Shown here: positions 1 to 4,325 of the stretch, one piece after another | Position numbering within the stretch: the stretch's first letter is position 1 | How the letters are laid out: the number at the start of each line of letters is the position of its first letter | DNA from: Oscillospiraceae bacterium | GTDB taxonomy: Bacteria > Bacillota > Clostridia > Oscillospirales > Ruminococcaceae | Direction: 5' to 3' | Assembly (NCBI GenBank): GCA_018055565.1 | Contig: JAGPHI010000088.1 | Coordinates: 1-5,455, forward strand | Length of the DNA stretch: 5,455 nt | Notes under the pieces: generated by a model | What the model was told of the DNA's origin: nothing | Seen by the model: only the letters and a program-made list of their open reading frames with translations | The model's database searches: none | Position numbers and translations under genes: made by a program

Positions 1-2
1 GC

Positions 3-935
3 GGCGCGCCCGATACACTGTATTTTGGCGGCGGCACACCTTCGCTTTTAACGGCGGCACAAGTGTGCGAACTGATTGACGCGGTAAACCCGCGCGAGGG
101 CGCGGAGATTACGCTAGAGGCAAACCCAGAAACGGTCAGCGCGCAAAGCCTGTCGGCGTATCGCGCTGCGGGTGTGAATCGCATTTCGTTTGGCGTGCAA
201 ACGGCTTTTGATGCAAGCCTTGCGCGGCTGGCGCGCTCGCACAGCGCGCAAGTAGCAGAACGAGCGTTAGAACTGGCCTGCCAAGCGGGTTTTACGAATA
301 TTAGCGGCGATATTATGCTGGCGCTGCCGCACTATAGCTTGCAGGAGGTAGATGCCACGCTGCGGCTTTTGGCCGAGGGCGGCTGCACGCATATCAGCAG
401 CTATCTGTTAAAAATCGAGCCCAATACAGCCTTTGGCAAGCGCCCGCCCGAGGGGCTGCCAACAGAGGACGAGGCGGCAGATTATTACTTGTACGCGGTA
501 GAGGCTTTGGCAAAGCTGGGCTATGCGCAATACGAAATTTCTAATTTTGCAAAGCCCGGCTTCGAGAGCCGCCACAATTTGCTGTATTGGCACGGGGAAA
601 ACTATTTAGGCATCGGCCCCGCTGCACATAGCTGCATGGAGGGCAAACGCTTTTTTTATCCAGCCGACACCGCCGCTTTTATCGCGGGGGATGCGCGCAC
701 CATCGCGGACGGCGAATACAGCAAAGAGGATGCGGCAATGCTGGCGCTGCGGCTATGCGAGGGGCTGGATGTGCGCAATTATAACAACTGTTATAATTGC
801 AATTTTTTGCAAGGGCAGCAGGCATTTGTGCAAAAACTGTGCAGCGAGGGCTTTGCGCAATATGATAAAAACACCCTTCGGCTTACACCAAAGGGCATGC
901 TGATGCAAAACAGTATTTTAGCACAGCTTTTGTAA
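3..935 (+). CDS. hemW: HemW, radical SAM haem chaperone (5'-truncated by window edge)
   Basis: This is the C-terminal 310 residues of a HemW protein. The frame is open to the left edge, so the true start and the CxxxCxxC cluster motif of radical SAM enzymes lie outside the window; about 60-70 residues should be missing for a family of roughly 380. Visible hallmarks, numbered from the first full codon, are the SAM-binding GGGTP at 9-13, EANPET at 39-44, GVNRISFGVQ at 57-66, YEISNFAKPG at 177-186, and the HemW-type block starting HN..YW and ending GPAAHS at 191-210. HemW proteins were long annotated as oxygen-independent coproporphyrinogen oxidases, but the studied members bind and deliver haem in the cytoplasm rather than oxidise coproporphyrinogen. 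The C-terminal part carries an odd Asn/Tyr/Cys stretch (259-266) encoded by a long palindrome. A GTG at 63 is internal and not a start. A strong terminator follows the stop. Family assignment is firm; choosing HemW over HemN rests on the HN..YW block and the C-terminal domain. Confidence 0.93.
   Translation, partial: GAPDTLYFGGGTPSLLTAAQVCELIDAVNPREGAEITLEANPETVSAQSLSAYRAAGVNRISFGVQTAFDASLARLARSHSAQVAERALELACQAGFTNISGDIMLALPHYSLQEVDATLRLLAEGGCTHISSYLLKIEPNTAFGKRPPEGLPTEDEAADYYLYAVEALAKLGYAQYEISNFAKPGFESRHNLLYWHGENYLGIGPAAHSCMEGKRFFYPADTAAFIAGDARTIADGEYSKEDAAMLALRLCEGLDVRNYNNCYNCNFLQGQQAFVQKLCSEGFAQYDKNTLRLTPKGMLMQNSILAQLL
775..800. repeat. 26-bp perfect inverted repeat inside hemW, followed by a T-run
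   Basis: The arm GCAATTATAACA (775-786) is repeated as its exact reverse complement at 789-800 with only AC between. It encodes the end of R258 through C266 of the HemW fragment. On the sense strand it is followed by AA and six T (803-808), which resembles an intrinsic terminator, although the stem is AT-rich. Each strand also reads TGTTATAAT, an extended -10 box. Confidence 0.85.
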
Positions 936-946
936 GCGTTTATGCC

Positions 947-994
947 CGCCCCGTGCCCAGCACACTTTTTGGTGTGCAGGGTGCGGGGCGTTTT
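947..994 (+). terminator. Intrinsic terminator of hemW
   Basis: Arms 947-965 and 972-990 pair over 19 positions with one A/A mismatch (959/978) and two G-U pairs. The base is GC-rich (CGCCCC with GGGGCG), the loop is TTTTTG, and a short T-run follows at 991-994. It begins 11 bases after the hemW stop. The minus-strand reading has no T-run after the hairpin, so it does not look bidirectional. Confidence 0.85.
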
Positions 995-1000
995 GCGTTA

Positions 1001-1092
1001 CGCGCCTTAGCCCAGCAAAGGTATACGCGCCTTAGCCCAGCAAAGGTATACGCGCCTTAGCCCAGCAACGGTATACGCACCTTAGCCCAGCA
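1001..1092. repeat. 25-bp tandem repeat, 3.7 copies, running into the transporter stop codon
   Basis: Units lie at 1001-1025, 1026-1050, 1051-1075 and a partial copy at 1076-1092. Units 1 and 2 are identical; unit 3 differs by one base (C for A at 1069) and the partial copy by A for G at 1079. Each contains CTTAGCCCAGCA. In the last copy this is the complement of the final transporter codons (Leu-Gly-stop), so the array looks like outward duplication of the gene's 3' end. There are no spacers, so it is not a CRISPR array. The unit is 25 bp, so each copy shifts frame by one; read-through of the stop would end at the stop in the third further copy. Confidence 0.92.
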
Positions 1093-2005
1093 CAGCGTTC
1101 ATCAGCACCAATATCACAGGCATTGTGATAATGCTACACAGCGTAGTAAAGGTAACCACCGTGGTGTTCCAGCGGTTATCGCGCTTGCAATATTGCGCCA
1201 GCATCGACACCACAATGCCTGTTGGCGCAGCCGAGCCAATCAGCATGGCACACCGCACAAGCGGCGAAAACGGCAAAAGCCAAAAAATACCGATTAAAAT
1301 CAGCGGCAGCACAATCAGCTTTAATGCCGATAAAAGCAAAAGGCTTTTATCGCGCAGGCTTTCGCGCAGCTTGATATCGGAAAGATAGGTGCCCAGCAAA
1401 AGCATGGCAAGCGGCGTATTCATGGCGGCTAAATGGTTTACGGCGTTTAAAAGCGGCGAGGGTAAAGCCCCAGGCGTTAAAAAAAGCACAAGGCCGCCCA
1501 AAAGCGCCAGCGTGCCGGGGTTCAGCAGCAGTGTGCGCCAAAGCTTCTTTTGGCTTTCTTGCTCGCCAGCGCGATATTTGGATACACCGTATGTCCATGT
1601 CATGATATTTGCGCCCACAATATGCGCACTGCCCAAAAACACGCCCGTGCTGCCAAGCAGCGCTTGAATCAGCGGGATGGCCATAAAACCGTTATTGGAA
1701 AAAACAAGGCACAGTGCCTTGTCGGGCTGGGTTTTATAAAAAATGCGCGCCGCCAGCACAGGCACTGCATATACAATTACAGTAAGTACAAGCGCCTGTA
1801 AAAGCTGCACGGCCAATGCGCGTTCATACGTGCGCTCAAAAGCCGACAGCACGGTGGAAGGCATAATGATGCTCATTAAAATCGAAGAAATTTGTGCGGT
1901 GCCATCCTTGTTTATAAGGCGCAGCTTGGCAAGGGCAAAGCCCACCATCATCAATAAAAACATGGTTATAATTTGGTTTAAAACCGTTAATCCGTATTCT
2001 AGCAT
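1082..2005 (-). CDS. AEC-family (auxin efflux carrier-like) membrane transporter
   Basis: The product is 307 residues, the usual size for the AEC family (Mem_trans fold), which includes plant auxin efflux carriers and bacterial malate or other organic-acid permeases. Roughly ten hydrophobic segments are visible, at about 6-27, 38-56, 66-88, 98-118, 122-142, 163-178, 187-208, 221-245, 250-272 and 283-305. Family-like blocks are IIMPSTVLSAF (46-56), SNNGFMAIPLIQALLG (103-118), TPLAMLLLG (197-205) and PTGIVVSMLAQY (261-272), the last two in the second half repeating the inverted fold. The start at 2005 is preferred over an upstream ATG at 2125: MLEYGLTVLNQ matches the family N-terminus, GAGGTG lies at 2015-2010 before it, and the extra 40 residues would be polar and unlike a transporter. 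The gene is convergent with hemW and divergent from the sugar genes. The substrate cannot be told from sequence; an organic acid is a guess from the family. The coding sequence contains two perfect hairpins, annotated separately. Confidence 0.9.
   Translation of the reverse strand: MLEYGLTVLNQIITMFLLMMVGFALAKLRLINKDGTAQISSILMSIIMPSTVLSAFERTYERALAVQLLQALVLTVIVYAVPVLAARIFYKTQPDKALCLVFSNNGFMAIPLIQALLGSTGVFLGSAHIVGANIMTWTYGVSKYRAGEQESQKKLWRTLLLNPGTLALLGGLVLFLTPGALPSPLLNAVNHLAAMNTPLAMLLLGTYLSDIKLRESLRDKSLLLLSALKLIVLPLILIGIFWLLPFSPLVRCAMLIGSAAPTGIVVSMLAQYCKRDNRWNTTVVTFTTLCSIITMPVILVLMNAVLG
1328..1352. repeat. Inverted repeat inside the transporter gene (10-bp arms)
   Basis: CGATAAAAGC at 1328-1337 and its exact reverse complement at 1343-1352 are separated by five bases. 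The segment encodes residues 218-226, in a loop entering a membrane helix. No T-run follows on the sense (minus) strand. Confidence 0.8.
1699..1722 (-). repeat. Terminator-like hairpin inside the transporter gene
   Basis: ACAAGGCAC (1704-1712) and GTGCCTTGT (1714-1722) form a 19-bp palindrome with one central base. In the transporter mRNA it folds as an 8-bp stem with a CTG loop, followed directly by a run of U (complement of 1703-1699). It lies at residues 95-101, about a third of the way into the gene, and looks like an intragenic intrinsic terminator. Whether it acts as one is unknown. Confidence 0.6.
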
Positions 2006-2009
2006 TGCA

Positions 2010-2015
2010 CACCTC
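2010..2015 (-). promoter_or_regulatory. Ribosome binding site of the AEC transporter
   Basis: The minus strand reads GAGGTG four bases before the ATG at 2005-2003 (six bases from GAGG). This decides the start in favour of the 307-residue protein. Confidence 0.75.
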
Positions 2016-2033
2016 GTTTGTTCGTTGCTTTCT

Positions 2034-2062
2034 ATTGTAACACAGCCAAGAAGAAAAACCCA
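2034..2062 (-). promoter_or_regulatory. Probable sigma-A promoter of the AEC transporter
   Basis: On the minus strand TACAAT (2039-2034) is preceded by TGT, giving an extended -10 box. A poor -35 candidate, TGGGTT (2062-2057), sits 17 bases upstream. Transcription would start near 2027, leaving a leader of about 22 bases that holds the ribosome binding site. Confidence 0.55.
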
Positions 2063-2074
2063 CCGCTTTTTATC

Positions 2075-2121
2075 GCTTGCGCCGCAAAAAAACGCAGTTT
2101 TTGCTGTGCGGGCATTTTTTT
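2075..2121 (+). terminator. Plus-strand intrinsic terminator with no gene before it
   Basis: The inner stem GCAAAAA (2084-2090) pairs with TTTTTGC (2098-2104) around a 7-base loop. After one C/T mismatch the stem continues outward (2075-2082 with 2106-2113), including several G-U pairs. It is followed by A and seven T (2115-2121). The minus-strand reading lacks a T-run, so it would stop plus-strand transcription. The only genes upstream on that strand are hemW, already terminated at 947-994, and the antisense side of the transporter. Confidence 0.65.
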
Positions 2122-2358
2122 GCATTTGTTCTTTTTAGCCTATTTAGCTATCGGTTGATATCTAAAATCATAAATGATGCAGCGAGCTAAAATACAATAA
2201 ATAACGATATATCGACAAACACGTAAATTTAAAATTGCACATCGCCAATAAAAAGTGCACATGATGCGCATTACAAATAGTATTAACCGTTTTATTTAGC
2301 GCATTACGTATAAAAAAATCACGCGATGCGCTTTAAAAATAGGCCATGCGCAATTTAC
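2122..2358. other. AT-rich divergent intergenic region with operator-like repeats
   Basis: No gene is seen here. The base composition is far more AT-rich than the flanking genes. It holds a direct repeat TGCACAT at 2236-2242 and 2256-2262 (exactly 20 bp apart), a palindrome CGATATATCG at 2205-2214, and four GCGC-centred motifs: ATGCGCAT (2264-2271), AGCGCAT (2298-2304), ATGCGCT (2326-2332) and ATGCGCA (2346-2352). The second and third form a 7-bp inverted repeat, and the fourth abuts the isomerase promoter. These look like regulator binding sites but no known consensus is recognised. Confidence 0.4.
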
Positions 2359-2387
2359 TTGCATAAGGGTAATTTAGCCTTTATAAT
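2359..2387 (+). promoter_or_regulatory. Sigma-A promoter of the D-lyxose isomerase gene
   Basis: A perfect TATAAT -10 box (2382-2387) follows TTGCAT (2359-2364) with 17-bp spacing. Only TTG of the -35 matches consensus, which suggests help from an activator. Transcription should start near 2394, giving a leader of about 28 bases. Confidence 0.7.
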
Positions 2388-2421
2388 AGTAGCATGGTAT
2401 AAAAAGAAAGAGTGATATGTG

Positions 2422-3111
2422 ATGAAGCGCAGTGAAATTAATGAAAGCATCCGAAAGGCAGAGCAGTTTATACAAAGCTATCGTTTTGCGTTGCCGCCTT
2501 TTGCGGGGTGGACACCCGCGCAATGGCAGCAAATGGGTGCGCAGTGCGATGAAATCCGCGATAATATGCTGGGCTGGGATATTACGGATTATGGGCTTTG
2601 CAAATTCCACGAGGTTGGCCTTGTGCTCATCACCTTGCGCAATGGCAACCAGCAAAACGCAAAGTATCCAAAACCCTATGCAGAAAAGCTTTTGATTAGC
2701 GAAGAAAATCAGGTTTGCCCCATGCATTTTCATCGCCGTAAGATGGAGGATATCATCAATCGCGGTGGTGGCATCATGATGATGCAGCTATATCATTCAG
2801 ATAAAGACGGCAAGCTGGATACGCAAAGCGATGTTACCGTGGTGTCAGACGGGGTGCAGCTTACGCTGGCCGCAGGCACCGTGCTGGAGCTGGGCGTAGG
2901 CCAAAGCGTTACCCTTACACAAGGGCTGTATCATGCGTTTTGGGCAAAGGCGGGCGCAGGCCCTGTGCTGATTGGCGAAGTAAGCGAGTGCAATGACGAC
3001 AACACCGACAATTATTTTTACGAGCCAATGGGGCGCTTTCCTACAATTGAAGAGGACGAAGCGCCATATCGCCTTTTGTGCACAGAATATCCGAAAGCAA
3101 AAGCGCAGTAA
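2422..3111 (+). CDS. D-lyxose ketol-isomerase / D-mannose isomerase
   Basis: The 229-residue product matches the D-lyxose isomerase family (cupin fold, relatives of B. subtilis YdaE), which interconverts D-lyxose and D-xylulose, and D-mannose and D-fructose, using a divalent metal such as manganese. Family blocks run through the whole protein: MKRSEIN at 1-7, RDNMLGWDITD at 46-56, TLRNGN at 71-76, KYPKPYAEK at 81-89, PMHFHRRKMEDIINRGGG at 100-117, GLYHAFW at 168-174, GEVSECNDDNTDN at 185-197 and GRFPTIEEDE at 204-213. Likely metal ligands are H102, H104, E109 and H171. The ATG at 2422 is chosen because MKRSEIN is the common N-terminus; a GTG at 2419 would add one residue. The ribosome site is weak (AAAGAG around 2407-2412). 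It is the first gene of the plus-strand sugar set and has its own promoter. The final codons and stop are duplicated just downstream. Family assignment is firm; which sugar it uses in the cell is not shown by sequence. Confidence 0.92.
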   Translation: MKRSEINESIRKAEQFIQSYRFALPPFAGWTPAQWQQMGAQCDEIRDNMLGWDITDYGLCKFHEVGLVLITLRNGNQQNAKYPKPYAEKLLISEENQVCPMHFHRRKMEDIINRGGGIMMMQLYHSDKDGKLDTQSDVTVVSDGVQLTLAAGTVLELGVGQSVTLTQGLYHAFWAKAGAGPVLIGEVSECNDDNTDNYFYEPMGRFPTIEEDEAPYRLLCTEYPKAKAQ

Positions 3112-3128
3112 ACCAAAAGCGCAGTAAA
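3098..3128. repeat. 16-bp direct duplication spanning the isomerase stop codon
   Basis: CAAAAGCGCAGTAAA occurs at 3098-3112 and again at 3114-3128. The first copy contains the last codons (Lys-Ala-Gln) and TAA; the second lies in the intergenic gap. Confidence 0.9.
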
Positions 3129-3144
3129 GCAAACAATTGAAACC

Positions 3145-3168
3145 CAAACAAGAGAAAGCAAACAAGAG
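3145..3168. repeat. 14-bp-period direct repeat downstream of the isomerase
   Basis: CAAACAAGAG is repeated at 3145-3154 and 3159-3168 in an A-rich stretch with further loosely related pieces (GTAAA at 3108, 3124 and 3168). It looks like decayed short tandem repeats continuing from the stop-codon duplication. Confidence 0.7.
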
Positions 3169-3204
3169 TAAACCCAATCCGTGTAAAACAAAGCCTGCTC
3201 AAGA

Positions 3205-3236
3205 GCAAGCGGATGCGTGTGTGAACCCCCGCTTGC
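3205..3236. promoter_or_regulatory. Inverted repeat upstream of the fructokinase promoter
   Basis: GCAAGCGG (3205-3212) and CCGCTTGC (3229-3236) are perfect reverse complements 16 bp apart. A third AAGCGG lies at 3244-3249, near where the -35 box would be. No T-run follows on either strand, so a regulator site is more likely than a terminator. The regulator is unknown. Confidence 0.4.
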
Positions 3237-3252
3237 ACAGCAAAAGCGGTAC

Positions 3253-3269
3253 ATAACACTTGTTATAAT
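3253..3269 (+). promoter_or_regulatory. Extended -10 promoter of fructokinase with an overlapping palindrome
   Basis: TGTTATAAT (3261-3269) is a perfect extended -10 box. No good -35 is present. The box overlaps a palindrome, ATAACA (3253-3258) CT TGTTAT (3261-3266), that could be an operator. The start site would be near 3276, leaving a leader of under 20 bases, just enough for the ribosome site. Confidence 0.65.
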
Positions 3270-3281
3270 TACGATAAAGGG

Positions 3282-3286
3282 AAGGA
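3282..3286 (+). promoter_or_regulatory. Ribosome binding site deciding the fructokinase start
   Basis: AAGGA lies seven bases before the ATG at 3294 but only one base before the ATG at 3288. An AAAGGG at 3276-3281 is the only alternative for the earlier codon. Spacing favours 3294. Confidence 0.6.
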
Positions 3287-3293
3287 AATGCAG

Positions 3294-4250
3294 ATGGCAA
3301 GCGTAGTAGCGATAGGCGAGGCGTTAATCGATTTTACCACCGAGCGCATAGACGCCGAGGGATATCCGGTGATGGCAGCGCACGCGGGTGGCGCGCCCGC
3401 CAATTTTTTAGCAACACTTGCAAAATATGGGGTTTCAAGCGCGCTGATTACAAAAGTGGGCGAAGATACCTTTGGCCATCTTTTAAAAGGCACGCTGCAA
3501 GCGGCGGGCATTGACACGCACGGTGTGCGCATGGACAAAGCGTTTTTTACCACGCTGGCATTTGTTACACTGGATGCCGCAGGCGAGCGCACATTTGCGT
3601 TTGCGCGAAAGCCCGGTGCAGACACGCAGCTGCGATACGAAGAGCTGGATTTATCCATGATTGACCAAGCGCAGGTGCTGCATTTTGGCACATTGTCGCT
3701 CACGCACGAGCCCGCACGCACCGCCACAAAAAACGCGGTGGAATATGCGCGGCAAAACGGCAAGCTGATTACGTTTGACCCCAATTTGCGCCTGCCCCTG
3801 TGGGAAGACCCCGAAGAGGCCAAGCGCCAAATGCAATGGGGGCTAAGGCATGCAGATATCGTGAAAATCAGCTTAGAAGAAATTGAATTTTTGTTTGATT
3901 GCATGGATGGCGAGGGCGCAGAAAAATGCCTTGTGGACTATGGCGCAAAGCTGGTATTTGTTACTTTGGGCAAACAAGGCGCGTATTTTGCAACGCGCAA
4001 ATGCACAGGCTATGTACAAAACTTTAATGGTGTGCACACGGTGGACACCACGGGCGCGGGCGACATCTTTGGCGCAAGCGCTTTATGCGGCATCTTGGAA
4101 AGCGGGGAAGCCCCGCAAAACTTAACGCGCGTTAAGTTGCAAGAAATTACACGTTTTGCCTGCGCGGCGGCCAGTTTATCCACCGAGCAGCATGGCGGCA
4201 TCGCTTCCATTCCAGCGCGCGAGCGGGTTGAAGCGCTTTTGGCGCAATAA
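3294..4250 (+). CDS. PfkB-family fructokinase
   Basis: The 318-residue product belongs to the PfkB/ribokinase family and most resembles fructokinases, which phosphorylate D-fructose to fructose-6-phosphate with ATP in the cytoplasm. Motifs in order (counted from 3294) are VAIGEALIDF at 5-14, sugar-binding GGAPANF at 32-38, KVGEDTFG at 54-61, FDPNLRLPLW at 161-170, VTLGKQGAY at 223-231, and the family signature DTTGAGD at 251-257, where D257 should be the catalytic base. Length is normal and no key residue is missing. An ATG at 3288 would add Met-Gln; the later start has better ribosome-site spacing and fits the family N-terminus. It lies 182 bases after the isomerase, with its own promoter, and 75 bases before deoC. 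Next to a lyxose/mannose isomerase it could phosphorylate fructose made from mannose, or possibly xylulose made from lyxose; sequence alone does not separate these. Two adjacent perfect hairpins occur in the coding region at 4102-4138. Confidence 0.9.
   Translation: MASVVAIGEALIDFTTERIDAEGYPVMAAHAGGAPANFLATLAKYGVSSALITKVGEDTFGHLLKGTLQAAGIDTHGVRMDKAFFTTLAFVTLDAAGERTFAFARKPGADTQLRYEELDLSMIDQAQVLHFGTLSLTHEPARTATKNAVEYARQNGKLITFDPNLRLPLWEDPEEAKRQMQWGLRHADIVKISLEEIEFLFDCMDGEGAEKCLVDYGAKLVFVTLGKQGAYFATRKCTGYVQNFNGVHTVDTTGAGDIFGASALCGILESGEAPQNLTRVKLQEITRFACAAASLSTEQHGGIASIPARERVEALLAQ
4102..4138. repeat. Twin perfect hairpins inside the fructokinase gene
   Basis: GCGGGG and CCCCGC (4102-4107 and 4111-4116) form a 6-bp GC stem with an AAG loop. 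Two bases later AACTTAACGC (4119-4128) is followed immediately by its reverse complement (4129-4138), a 20-bp perfect palindrome; in RNA it would be an 8-bp stem with a GCGC loop. Together they cover residues 270-282 (3294 start). No T-run follows. Confidence 0.85.
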
Positions 4251-4310
4251 AATACAGGATGCGCGTTTTAAAAAATAAACAATCGCAAATGAACGATTAA
4301 TCAACAATAA

Positions 4311-4317
4311 AAAGGAG
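4311..4317 (+). promoter_or_regulatory. Ribosome binding site of deoC
   Basis: AAAGGAG lies eight bases before the ATG at 4326. It is the strongest ribosome site in the window. Confidence 0.75.
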
Positions 4318-4325
4318 CAGCAATT

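Noticed and set aside
955..964. GCCCAGCACA in the hemW terminator matching the transporter end at 1085-1094
   Set aside because: A single 10-base match that is out of register with the 25-bp array; it may be chance.
1001..1092. CRISPR array
   Set aside because: The units abut with no unique spacers, and the repeat contains the end of a protein gene.
1112..1130. TATCACA/TGTGATA inverted repeat resembling a CRP-type site
   Set aside because: It lies deep in a coding sequence with the half-sites in the wrong order for CRP and no promoter nearby; 7-bp arms are expected by chance.
2006..2125. N-terminal extension of the AEC transporter by 40 residues
   Set aside because: The extension is polar and unlike the family, it would cover the likely promoter, and a good ribosome site precedes the internal ATG at 2005.
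1743..2138. Plus-strand open frame opposite the transporter start
   Set aside because: It has low-information sequence, no ribosome site, and runs into the orphan terminator; it is antisense to conserved transporter codons.
2771..2785. 15-base palindrome in the isomerase gene
   Set aside because: It follows from encoding Ile-Met-Met-Met with ATG codons and is within chance for 7-bp arms.
3269..3904. Long open frame on the minus strand opposite fructokinase
   Set aside because: The translation is rich in Ser, Cys, Arg and Ala without family features, and it is antisense to a clear PfkB kinase in a GC-biased gene.
4281..4298. AATCG/CGATT inverted repeat in the gap before deoC
   Set aside because: The arms are only five bases with an 8-base loop and no T-run, too weak for a terminator or operator call.
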